Shown here one piece after another: positions 26,403-34,377 of a stretch of DNA of 64,000 nucleotides. The notes beneath the pieces are model-generated. The model was not told the origin of the DNA. It saw only the letters and a list, made by a program, of their open reading frames with translations, and made no database searches. The stretch spans positions 1 through 64,000 of the forward strand of contig NZ_CP006644.1 of the NCBI RefSeq assembly GCF_000512205.2, read 5' to 3'. Position 1 is the first letter of the stretch. Every line of letters starts with the position of its first letter. Both the position numbers and the translations under genes were made by a program. This DNA comes from Sphingomonas sanxanigenens DSM 19645 = NX02 (GTDB taxonomy: Bacteria; Pseudomonadota; Alphaproteobacteria; Sphingomonadales; Sphingomonadaceae).

Positions 26403-27406
26403 CAACGCGCGCCGGCCATAGTCAGTACGATCTTGCCGACATGATCGCCGGCCTCCATCCGGGCGTGCGCGGCGGCGGCGTCCGCCAACGGGAAGCTGCG
26501 GTCCATCACCGGCCGCAGCCGCCCTTCGGCGATCAGCGGCCAGACGCGCTGCCGAAGTTCGTCGGCCACCGCGGCCTTGAACGCCGGCGGCCGCGCGCGC
26601 AGCGTGGAGCCGGTCAGCACCAGCCGGCGCATCATCACCTCGGCGATGCTGATCTCGGCCTTGGCGCCGCGCTGCACCGCGATCGAAACGTGGCGGCCAT
26701 CGTCGGCAAGCGCCTTCATGTTGCGCGGCAGATAGTCGCCGCCGACCATGTCGAGCACCACCTGCACACCGGTGCCGCCGGTGATGTCCTTCACCACGGC
26801 GACGAAATCCTGCGCCGAATAGTCGATCGCATGATCGGCCCCCAGCGCTCGCGCCGCATCGCATTTGGCGGCCGAGCCGCAGGTGACGATCATCGTCAGC
26901 CCGAACATTTTGCCCAGGCCGATCGCCATCGTGCCGATGCCGCTGGTGCCGCCATGGACGAGGACATGCTCGCCGGTCACCGCGCGGGCGCGCTGGAACA
27001 GGTTGCTCCATACGGTGAACAAGGTCTCGGGCAGCGCCGCCGCCTCGACGATATCGAACCCCTCCGGCACCGGCAGGCACTGCGCTGCCGGCGCCACGCA
27101 GAACTCGGCATAGCCGCCGCCTGCGACGAGCGCGCAGACGCGGCTGCCGATCAGCACCGAATCGACGCCTGCACCCACCCCGACCACCTCGCCCGCGACT
27201 TCGAGGCCGAGGATCGAGGGTGCGCCCTGGGGCGGCGGATACATGCCGCGGCGCTGCAGCACGTCCGGCCGGTTCACCCCCGCGGCGGCGACTCGGATCA
27301 GCACCTCGCCCTCGCCGGGCAGCGGCACCGGCCGCTCGACCACCACGAGCACCTCGGGGCCGCCCGCCGCGACGGGATCGATCGCCTGCATCGTCTGGCC
27401 CTGCAT
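26402..27406 (-). CDS. NAD(P)H quinone oxidoreductase (PIG3-like, zinc-independent MDR)
   Basis: A 334-residue medium-chain dehydrogenase/reductase of the quinone oxidoreductase branch. The nucleotide-binding Rossmann segment is VLVHGGTSGIGTMAIGLGKM. The N-terminal catalytic domain has AAGVNRPDVLQRRGMYPPPQ, the typical PIG3 motif, and zinc ligands are absent. It reduces quinones or enals with NADPH. The start MQGQTMQAIDPV at 27406 lies 66 bases from the divergent DUF1192 gene. It appears to be the first gene of the overlapping minus-strand operon down to 23318, though its link to sulfation is unclear. Confidence 0.9.
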   Translation of the reverse strand: MQGQTMQAIDPVAAGGPEVLVVVERPVPLPGEGEVLIRVAAAGVNRPDVLQRRGMYPPPQGAPSILGLEVAGEVVGVGAGVDSVLIGSRVCALVAGGGYAEFCVAPAAQCLPVPEGFDIVEAAALPETLFTVWSNLFQRARAVTGEHVLVHGGTSGIGTMAIGLGKMFGLTMIVTCGSAAKCDAARALGADHAIDYSAQDFVAVVKDITGGTGVQVVLDMVGGDYLPRNMKALADDGRHVSIAVQRGAKAEISIAEVMMRRLVLTGSTLRARPPAFKAAVADELRQRVWPLIAEGRLRPVMDRSFPLADAAAAHARMEAGDHVGKIVLTMAGAR

Positions 27407-27472
27407 CACTGCTCCTGTTTTTGCACGCAGGGGCTTATTGACAGGACGGGCGGCACGATCAAGGTTGCGCAT

Positions 27473-27670
27473 ATGGATCTGGACGATCTCGCCGCGCGGC
27501 GGCCCGACGACCCCCTGGTCGTTCTGGTGCGCCAGGATCTCGACCCGCTGTCGGTCGACGAACTGCGGCTTCGCATCGCGGCGCTGGAGGCGGAAATCGC
27601 CCGTACCAGGCGCAAGATCGAGGGCGCGATCAGCCATCGGTCCAGCGCCGAGGCGCTCTTCAGGCGATGA
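27473..27670 (+). CDS. DUF1192 protein
   Basis: A 65-residue, highly charged small protein that reads MDLDDLAARRPDDPLVVLVR and continues with LSVDELRLRIAALEAEIARTR. The second half is a predicted helix with heptad-like spacing, as in DUF1192 proteins of alphaproteobacteria, whose role is unknown. It is divergent from the quinone oxidoreductase and precedes clpA. Confidence 0.8.
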   Translation: MDLDDLAARRPDDPLVVLVRQDLDPLSVDELRLRIAALEAEIARTRRKIEGAISHRSSAEALFRR

Positions 27671-27816
27671 GTGTCGCCGGATCCGGGTGCGCCGCGTGCG
27701 CCTCGACCGGATCCGGTTCGTCTGCGATCGAACGGGCCGCGCTTGATGTCGCGGCACCGGCATACAACATAGTTGTCACGGGCCGCCCGTCTTGCGGCCT
27801 GCTTGGAGTGATTTGA
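27667..27816 (+). other. Possible 49-codon reading frame bridging DUF1192 and clpA
   Basis: An ATG overlapping the DUF1192 stop (ATGA at 27667) opens 49 codons that end in a TGA overlapping the clpA ATG (27814-27818). The product would be Gly/Ser/Ala/Cys-rich (MSVAGSGCAACASTG at its start) with no recognised domain. The double overlap is the only support; it may be chance in GC-rich DNA. Confidence 0.2.
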
Positions 27817-30140
27817 TGCCTTCATTCGCCACTGAGCTCGAAACCACTTTGCACAACGCGCTGCGCCATGCCTCCGATCGTCGCCACGAATATGCGACGC
27901 TCGAGCATCTGCTGCTCGCGCTGATCAGTGACGAGCATGCCTCGAAGGTGATGGGCGCGTGCGGCGTGAACATGGGCGAGCTCAAGGATGCAGTGACGCT
28001 CTACCTCGATACCGAGCTCGATTCGCTCAAGGTCGAGGGGCAGACCGATCCGTCGCCCACCGCCGGCTTCCAGCGCGTCGTCCAGCGCGCGATCCTTCAC
28101 GTGCAGTCCTCGGGCCGCGACGAGGTGACCGGCGCCAATGTGCTCGTCGCCCTGTTCAGCGAGCGGGAGAGCTATGCCGTCTATTTCCTGCAGCAGCAGG
28201 ACATGAGCCGCCTCGATGCGGTGAGCTTCATCAGTCATGGCGTCGGCAAGGGCGGCAGCGCCCCGGAGCCGCGCGAGGTCAAGGGCGCCGAGGAGGAAAA
28301 GACGCAGAAGTCTGAGGCCAAGGGCGGCAAGGCCGAAAGCGCGCTCAAGCAGTTCACCGTGGATCTCAACGAGAAGGCGAAGAAGGGCAAGGTCGATCCG
28401 CTGATCGGCCGCGGGCCGGAGGTGGACCGGACCGTACAGATCCTGTGCCGCCGCTCGAAGAACAACCCGCTCTATGTCGGCGATCCCGGCGTGGGCAAGA
28501 CCGCGATCGCCGAAGGTCTCGCGCGCAAGATCATCGAGGGGGACGTGCCCGAGGTGCTGCAGCAGGCGGTGATCTACTCGCTCGACATGGGCGCGCTTCT
28601 CGCCGGCACCCGCTATCGCGGCGACTTCGAGGAGCGGCTGAAGGCCGTCGTCTCGGAACTCGAGAAGCTTCCGCACGCGGTGCTCTTCATCGACGAGATC
28701 CACACCGTGATCGGCGCGGGTGCAACGTCGGGCGGCGCGATGGACGCGTCCAACCTGCTCAAGCCCGCCCTGTCCGGCGGCACGATCCGCTGCATCGGTT
28801 CGACGACCTACAAGGAGTTCCGCAACCACTTCGAGAAGGACCGCGCGCTGCTGCGGCGCTTCCAGAAGATCGACGTCAACGAGCCCAGCATCGAGGATAC
28901 GATCAAGATCCTGGCGGGCCTGCGCTCCGCGTTCGAGGGGCATCACAACGTCAAATACACGCCCGACGCGATCAAGTCGGCGGTGGAACTGTCGGCGCGC
29001 TACATCAACGACCGCAAGCTGCCGGACAAGGCGATCGACGTGATCGACGAGGTCGGCGCGATGCAGATGCTGGTGGCGCCGAGCAAGCGCAAGAAGACGA
29101 TCACCTCCAAGGAGATCGAGGCGGTGATCGCGACGATGGCACGCATTCCGCCGAAGTCGGTCTCCAGCGACGACAAGAAGACGCTCGAGACGCTGGATAC
29201 CGATCTGAAGCGCGTCGTGTTCGGTCAGAATCTCGCGATCGAGAAGCTGTCGAGCGCGATCAAGCTCAGCCGTGCCGGCCTTCGCGATCCGGACAAGCCG
29301 ATCGGCAACTATCTGTTCACCGGTCCGACCGGTGTCGGCAAGACCGAGGTCGCCCGTCAGCTCGCCACGATCCTGGGCATTCCGCTCCAGCGCTTCGACA
29401 TGTCCGAATATATGGAGCGCCACTCGGTCAGCCGGCTGATCGGCGCGCCTCCCGGTTATGTCGGCTATGATCAGGGTGGGTTGCTGACCGACGCGATCGA
29501 CCAGCAGCCGCATTCGGTGCTGCTGCTCGACGAGATCGAAAAGGCGCATCCGGACCTGTTCAACATCCTGCTCCAGGTGATGGACAACGGCAAGCTGACG
29601 GACCACCACGGCAAGACCGTCGACTTCCGCAACGTCATCCTGATCATGACGACCAATGCCGGCGCCGCCGAAATGGCGAGCGAGGGCATCGGCTTCGGGG
29701 CGATGAGCCGCGAGGATGCGGGTGACGAGGCGATCAAGCGGATGTTCACGCCGGAATTCCGCAACCGTCTCGATGCGGTGGTGCCGTTCGGCTACCTGCC
29801 GCCGGAAGTGGTCGCCCGCGTGGTCGACAAGTTCATCCTCCAGCTCGAACTGCAGCTGGCGGACCGCAACGTCCACATCAACCTCGACGACGACGCCAAG
29901 GCTTGGCTCACCGCCCGCGGCTATGACAAGCTGTACGGCGCCCGCCCGATGGGGCGCCTGATCCAGGAGAAGATCAAGCAGCCGCTGGCCGAGGAGCTGC
30001 TGTTCGGCAAGCTCGTGCATGGCGGCGAGGTGAAGGTCCACCTCAAGGACGATGCGCTGGCGTTCGAGATCGTGTCCGCTGCTCCCAAGGCGCCCAAGAA
30101 GGGCGGCGGGAAGAAGGTGGAGACGTCGAAGGCCAAGTGA
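27816..30140 (+). CDS. clpA: ATP-dependent Clp protease ATP-binding subunit ClpA
   Basis: AAA+ unfoldase that delivers substrates (including N-end-rule substrates via ClpS) to ClpP. The 774-residue protein has the N-terminal Clp_N repeats (MPSFATELETTLHNALRHAS), a first ATPase domain with GDPGVGKTA (about 222-230), and a second with GPTGVGKTEVA (about 502-512). The ClpA-type arrangement without a long middle domain distinguishes it from ClpB. The usual neighbour clpS is not in this window. The palindrome ACAAC-ATA-GTTGT lies at 27764-27776 upstream; its role is unknown. Confidence 0.95.
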   Translation: MPSFATELETTLHNALRHASDRRHEYATLEHLLLALISDEHASKVMGACGVNMGELKDAVTLYLDTELDSLKVEGQTDPSPTAGFQRVVQRAILHVQSSGRDEVTGANVLVALFSERESYAVYFLQQQDMSRLDAVSFISHGVGKGGSAPEPREVKGAEEEKTQKSEAKGGKAESALKQFTVDLNEKAKKGKVDPLIGRGPEVDRTVQILCRRSKNNPLYVGDPGVGKTAIAEGLARKIIEGDVPEVLQQAVIYSLDMGALLAGTRYRGDFEERLKAVVSELEKLPHAVLFIDEIHTVIGAGATSGGAMDASNLLKPALSGGTIRCIGSTTYKEFRNHFEKDRALLRRFQKIDVNEPSIEDTIKILAGLRSAFEGHHNVKYTPDAIKSAVELSARYINDRKLPDKAIDVIDEVGAMQMLVAPSKRKKTITSKEIEAVIATMARIPPKSVSSDDKKTLETLDTDLKRVVFGQNLAIEKLSSAIKLSRAGLRDPDKPIGNYLFTGPTGVGKTEVARQLATILGIPLQRFDMSEYMERHSVSRLIGAPPGYVGYDQGGLLTDAIDQQPHSVLLLDEIEKAHPDLFNILLQVMDNGKLTDHHGKTVDFRNVILIMTTNAGAAEMASEGIGFGAMSREDAGDEAIKRMFTPEFRNRLDAVVPFGYLPPEVVARVVDKFILQLELQLADRNVHINLDDDAKAWLTARGYDKLYGARPMGRLIQEKIKQPLAEELLFGKLVHGGEVKVHLKDDALAFEIVSAAPKAPKKGGGKKVETSKAK

Positions 30141-30188
30141 CGCGGCCGCCGCTCCTGTCCTGCCGCGGCCCCGGCCATCCTCCCGCCG

Positions 30189-31247
30189 ATGGCTGATCCG
30201 TGGCAGGATCCCGACGCGGATCGCGTGATCGATGTTGTCCGGCGCCGGTTCGACCTCATCCGCGCTACGCGCGGCGAGGCGGACCGGCGCCGGCGTCGTT
30301 TCTGCCTTCCGGGATATGATCTCGACATGACATGCGCCGGGGTCGCCGCCGGCGACCTTCTGTGCCTGGCGTTCGATCATCGTCGCTGCGAGACGCTGGA
30401 GGGGCGGAACCCCGCGCTGCAGTGGCGCATCGGCGATGCGCACGGCATAGCCGGGCTGCCGCCACAGCCCGATCCGCCGACGGATCTCCATCCGCTGGGC
30501 AGCCTCCACAGAAACGCCGACAACACTGTGCTGATCGAGCGACGGCGCGGGTTCACCACCGTGTTCGACGTCGCGGCGATGGAACTGACGACGATCGTCG
30601 ATGGGCCTTCGGCGATCGATACCGACCTGGTCGCCAAGCCGCTGCTGCGTTTCCTGCTGCCGCTGCTGATGCGGCAGGGCCTTGTCCTGTGCCACGCCGC
30701 GCTGCTGGGCGGCCGGGACGCGGGGCTGCTCGTAACCGGCCGCGGCGGCTCCGGAAAATCGACGATCTCGGCGGCGGCGCTGCTGGCCGGCGCCGGCTTC
30801 TGCAGCGATGACTTCGTGGCGCTGGAACGGCGCGGCGAAGCGCTGGTGGGCCACTGCATATATGCCAGCATCATGTTGGGCCGCGGCCAGATCGATCACT
30901 TTCCGGCGCTCGCGGCGCATGCACTGCGGCTGCGGCGCGACGTCTTCGAAAAGCATATGGTGCCTGTCGCGGCAGCCTTTCCGGGCCAGGTGCGCGACAT
31001 GCTGCGCATCGATGCCGTCGCGGTGCCGGAAATCGTGGCAGCTCCCCGCTCCGAACTGGTGACGGGTTCGGTGGCGGACATGCTCCGCGCCGTCGCGCCC
31101 ACCTCGGTCTTTTCCTCGCCCTGGCGCGAGGGGGAGCGGGTTCGCTTCCTGTTCGACACGATCAGCCGGCTCGAGCCGCTTGCTTACCGATCGGGTTCGG
31201 ATTTTGGCGGCATCGCGGCACCGCTGCAGGCGCGCTATGGCTTCTGA
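30189..31247 (+). CDS. HPr-kinase-like (HprK-related) ATPase
   Basis: A 352-residue protein whose C-terminal half resembles HPr serine kinase. It has QGLVLCHAALLGGRDAGLLV, followed by Walker A GRGGSGKST (184-192), and the acidic pair in SDDFVALE (206-213). The N-terminal part (about 1-130) is not recognised. True HprK works on the phosphotransfer protein HPr; relatives in peptide and glycan clusters phosphorylate or act on other partners. It heads a run of three plus-strand genes: its stop overlaps the glycosyltransferase start by 11 bases, and a PqqD-like gene follows. The context points to a role in modifying a peptide or surface product, which is inference. Confidence 0.75.
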   Translation: MADPWQDPDADRVIDVVRRRFDLIRATRGEADRRRRRFCLPGYDLDMTCAGVAAGDLLCLAFDHRRCETLEGRNPALQWRIGDAHGIAGLPPQPDPPTDLHPLGSLHRNADNTVLIERRRGFTTVFDVAAMELTTIVDGPSAIDTDLVAKPLLRFLLPLLMRQGLVLCHAALLGGRDAGLLVTGRGGSGKSTISAAALLAGAGFCSDDFVALERRGEALVGHCIYASIMLGRGQIDHFPALAAHALRLRRDVFEKHMVPVAAAFPGQVRDMLRIDAVAVPEIVAAPRSELVTGSVADMLRAVAPTSVFSSPWREGERVRFLFDTISRLEPLAYRSGSDFGGIAAPLQARYGF

Positions 31248-31989
31248 TGCGTCAGCCAGGCCGAGCGCGCCGCCGCCGCCGCCGTTGCGAGTGACCAGCA
31301 TCATGCCGGTATTCAACGGTGCGGCCTATATCGGGGCGGCGATCGAAAGTCTCTGCCAGCAGACGCGGCCGCCGGTTCAGATCGTGGTCGTCGACGATGG
31401 CAGCACGGATGACAGCGCCGCGCGCGCCCTTGCTGCCGGCAAGGAATTGGTGACGCTGATCCGACAACCCAATCGCGGCTATCACGCGGCGCGCAATGCC
31501 GGCCTGGCGGCCGCGCAGGGCGACGTGATCCATTATTTCGATGCAGACGATATCGCACCCCCGCATGCGCTCGAGGCGATGATCGGGGCATTGTCGGCCA
31601 ATCCCGGCTGGGATGCGGTGTTCGGCTGCTGGCGCAATTTCTGGATCGACGCGCTCGCCGCAGAGCGGGATGCGGACGCGAACCGCCACCTCGTCGGCGT
31701 CCAGCGCGGACTGGTGCTGATGGCGGCATTGTTCCGCAGGACACTGCTCGATCGCATGCCGCCCTTTCCGGAAAGCGGCGGCTGGGCCGAAGGGCCGCTC
31801 TGGACGGCGGAGCTGGTCCGCAGCGGCGCGAATTTGGGGCGCATCGGCGATGTCGTGCTGGAGCGCCGGATCCACCACGACAACGACAGTCGAAAGAAAA
31901 CGCTGGACGGGCTCATCGACCTGGCGTTCAAGTTGCGCAAGGCGTCGCGTGCATCGACCACCAAAACGGATGGCGCTGCAAACAGCTGA
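31237..31989 (+). CDS. Family 2 glycosyltransferase
   Basis: A 250-residue GT-A fold glycosyltransferase. Its N-terminus VTSIMPVFNGAAYIGAAIES and IVVVDDGSTDDSAARA (nucleotide-sugar binding, DDGS) are typical. The metal-binding DxD is visible as HYFDADD. The protein is short and lacks the C-terminal helices of longer GT2 enzymes. The start ATG lies inside the end of the HprK-like gene, and the stop is 22 bases before the PqqD-like gene. The sugar and acceptor are unknown. Confidence 0.85.
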   Translation: MASDASARPSAPPPPPLRVTSIMPVFNGAAYIGAAIESLCQQTRPPVQIVVVDDGSTDDSAARALAAGKELVTLIRQPNRGYHAARNAGLAAAQGDVIHYFDADDIAPPHALEAMIGALSANPGWDAVFGCWRNFWIDALAAERDADANRHLVGVQRGLVLMAALFRRTLLDRMPPFPESGGWAEGPLWTAELVRSGANLGRIGDVVLERRIHHDNDSRKKTLDGLIDLAFKLRKASRASTTKTDGAANS

Positions 31990-32011
31990 TCGTTGGCGTG
32001 GGAGTGGATCG

Positions 32012-32443
32012 ATGAAGTATCGCTTGGCGTCCGACAAGGTGATCGGCAAGCTCGTCGACGGCGAGGCGGTGATCATCAATCTCGACACCGGAATGTATTT
32101 CGGGCTCGATGGCGTGGCAGCCGTGGCATGGGATCGTCTGTCCGCCGGCACTGCGCTCGAGGAGATCAGCGCGTCCCTGAAACTGCGATTTCCGGCCGAG
32201 AGGCTGATCGACGAGGAACTGGCGGCATTCGCCCGCGCGTTGTGCGAGCAGGGGCTCCTCGCCGAAGCGGATGCCGCGCACCCGTCTGCATCGGGATCGG
32301 CCGTCGACGTCGACTGGCCGCCGACCTATGCCGCGCCGGCGATGGATGCCTATGACGATGTCGCCGAAATGGTGGCGCTCGATCCGCCCTTGCCGGAACT
32401 GTCCCACCAGATGATCGATCAGCCGCGCCGCGCGCACTCATAG
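32012..32443 (+). CDS. PqqD-like peptide chaperone with extended C-terminus
   Basis: A 143-residue protein. Residues 1-86 are PqqD-like (VIINLDTGMYFGLDGVAAVA, then EELAAFARALCEQGLL), the fold that binds leader peptides in ribosomal peptide pathways. Residues 87-143 are an extra tail that includes AMDAYDDVAEMVALDPPLPE. The tail resembles small peptides I recall next to such clusters, but that is unproven. Its 3' end overlaps the convergent glycosyltransferase by 25 bases. It follows the HprK-like and GT2 genes. Confidence 0.75.
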   Translation: MKYRLASDKVIGKLVDGEAVIINLDTGMYFGLDGVAAVAWDRLSAGTALEEISASLKLRFPAERLIDEELAAFARALCEQGLLAEADAAHPSASGSAVDVDWPPTYAAPAMDAYDDVAEMVALDPPLPELSHQMIDQPRRAHS

Positions 32444-33510
32444 GCCGAGACATAGGCATCGACCATTCTGCCGAAGTCGAAATGCGCCGCCATGCGTTGC
32501 CGGGCGCGGCATCCGGCTGCTTCGGCCGCCGCAGGGTCGGCGAGAAACCCGATGAGGGCGTGCGCGAGCGCTTTTGGATCGTCGGGCGGCACCAGCCGGC
32601 CGGTTTCACCGTCAACGATGATCGAGGGCAGTTCGCCGACGTGCGCCGCCACGCAGGGGCGTGCCGCATGCCCCGCCTCGAGCGCGACGAGGCCAAACGG
32701 TTCCTGCCAGCGGGACGGCATCGCCACCACGGCTGCGGACGCGAGAGCGGCGGGCACGTCGCCCGGCTCGATCCAGCCCGGAAAGGCGACCGCGTCGGCA
32801 ATGCCGCGCGCCGCCGCGCGTGCCTCCAGCGCCGACCGTATGGGGCCGTTGCCGGCAAGCGTCAGGACCGCGCCGTGATGGGCTTGCACAACCGACGCGA
32901 AGGCATCGATCAGCGTGTCGAACCCCTTTTCCTCGACCATCCTGCCGAGCGCGAAGACATGCGGGCGGGCAGGGTAGGGCCCGGGCGCGGCGCGTGCCGG
33001 GACAGCGTTCGGGATGAGCCGGATCCGGCTGCGTATCGCCGCGTCCGGAATCGTCGCGTGAAGATAGGCGGATACGATGGTCACCACGTCGGAGCGAGAC
33101 AGCAGGCGCGCGCCCGTCGACTGTCCCTGCGACAGCAGCGTGTTGTGCAGCGTCGCCACCGCCGGAATCCCGGCCGACTGCATCACCTTGTCGAACAGCA
33201 TGCATTCGGCTGCCGCCACATTGTAGTGGATGATGTCCGGCGCGAAGGCGGTGATCGCCTGGCGGATCCCCCGAATGGCATCGAGGATGGCCGCAGGATC
33301 GCCGGCCTTGATCGGTTCGACCATCGGTACGCTCCAAACCGGCGCGCCGTGGGTCGAGACGGTTCGTCCGGCCGGGGCATCGGACAGCATGGCCACGGCA
33401 TGGCCGCGGTCGATCAGCGCTTCGGCGAGATGGCCGACGAATGTTTCGATCCCACCGATCCGCGGATAGCAATTTCCCCAGATCAGGATGCGCATATGCT
33501 GAAACCCCAC
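32419..33510 (-). CDS. Family 4 glycosyltransferase (GT-B)
   Basis: A 363-residue GT-B glycosyltransferase. The N-domain begins MRILIWGNCYPRIGGIETFV, and the C-domain has GRMVEEKGFDTLIDAF and the PSRWQEPFGLVALEAG donor-binding motif typical of GT4. It likely adds a sugar to a lipid- or peptide-linked acceptor in the cytoplasm. The start may be 33510 or, more in line with the family, the ATG at 33495 (MRILIW). It is the only minus-strand gene in the first part of the cluster. Confidence 0.85.
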   Translation of the reverse strand: MGFQHMRILIWGNCYPRIGGIETFVGHLAEALIDRGHAVAMLSDAPAGRTVSTHGAPVWSVPMVEPIKAGDPAAILDAIRGIRQAITAFAPDIIHYNVAAAECMLFDKVMQSAGIPAVATLHNTLLSQGQSTGARLLSRSDVVTIVSAYLHATIPDAAIRSRIRLIPNAVPARAAPGPYPARPHVFALGRMVEEKGFDTLIDAFASVVQAHHGAVLTLAGNGPIRSALEARAAARGIADAVAFPGWIEPGDVPAALASAAVVAMPSRWQEPFGLVALEAGHAARPCVAAHVGELPSIIVDGETGRLVPPDDPKALAHALIGFLADPAAAEAAGCRARQRMAAHFDFGRMVDAYVSAYECARRG

Positions 33511-33597
33511 AGCCTCTTGATTTTAGAACCGGCATCGAGACCATCACGGGATGGATAGCGCCGATCGGGCAGGCATGTGAAGGAGGGGGCGCGAGCG

Positions 33598-34377
33598 GTG
33601 CGTGCCACACGGCTCGCGCGCCGCGCCGCTGCCTATCTGCGCCGGCTGGCGATCGCGGGTGGCCGGCGCGACTATCGCCGCTTCATCATCCTTTCGCCGG
33701 GCCGTGCCGGATCGACGCTGCTCGTCGAGCGCTGCGCCTCGCATCCGGCGATCTGCTGTTTCACCGAACTGCTTCATGCCGGCCGCAGCTTCGCCGATCC
33801 GCTGCGCGACCCGATGCTGTTCCTCCGCCGCTATCCGTGGCGCCGGCATCCGCGCGGCATCGGGGCGGTGGGCTTCAAGCTGCTCTACGAACAGTTCATG
33901 CGCCACCGCGAGGCGCTGCGACCCCTTGTCGACGATCGAGACCTTCACATCATCTGGCTCGATCGTCGCGATCGACTGGCGCATTACCTGTCGTCGGTGG
34001 CGTTGCAGGCGACGGGCGTGGCGAACGTATCGCGCGATGCCGACGTTCCGCCGACCATGGCCCACGCCATCGATCCCGAGCATTGCCGGCGCTTCTTCAT
34101 GGGCAATGCGCTCATGTCCGATATCGTCACCGAGAGCTTCCGCGGCCATCCGATGCTCCGCATCCTCTACGAGGATCTGGTGGCCGATCCGCCGGGCGTC
34201 GACGCCAGCCTCTGCGCCTTCCTCGGCGTGCCGCCACGTCCGCTCAACCACAACACCCGCAAGCTGGCGCGGGGCAGCCTGGCCCAGCGTGTGACCAACC
34301 GCGAAGACCTGCTCGCCCATTTCCGCGGTACGCGTTGGGAAGAAGAGATCGCTGCTGCTCTGGGCGGCGGCCGGTGA
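33598..34377 (+). CDS. PAPS-dependent sulfotransferase (Stf0-like)
   Basis: A 259-residue sulfotransferase whose PAPS loop is FIILSPGRAGSTLLVERCAS (about 29-48, close to the SxxRSGS-type motif). The rest is typical of prokaryotic carbohydrate/lipid sulfotransferases, with an LYEDLVADP segment late in the protein. GTG at 33598 is preferred because AAGGAGGGG lies 11 bases upstream; an earlier GTG at 33577 has none. Its TGA overlaps the GTG of the nucleotidyltransferase gene. The acceptor is unknown. Confidence 0.85.
   Translation: MRATRLARRAAAYLRRLAIAGGRRDYRRFIILSPGRAGSTLLVERCASHPAICCFTELLHAGRSFADPLRDPMLFLRRYPWRRHPRGIGAVGFKLLYEQFMRHREALRPLVDDRDLHIIWLDRRDRLAHYLSSVALQATGVANVSRDADVPPTMAHAIDPEHCRRFFMGNALMSDIVTESFRGHPMLRILYEDLVADPPGVDASLCAFLGVPPRPLNHNTRKLARGSLAQRVTNREDLLAHFRGTRWEEEIAAALGGGR

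Noticed and set aside
27764-27776. ACAAC-ATA-GTTGT palindrome upstream of clpA as a regulator site or heat-shock promoter element
   Set aside because: The half-sites are short and no clear -35/-10 pair of the heat-shock type has correct spacing, so I mention it only as a sequence fact in the clpA entry.
27822-31316. Minus-strand open frame of about 1164 codons opposite clpA and the HprK-like gene
   Set aside because: It lacks domains and has low-complexity Arg/Asp/His composition. The plus-strand genes are well supported.
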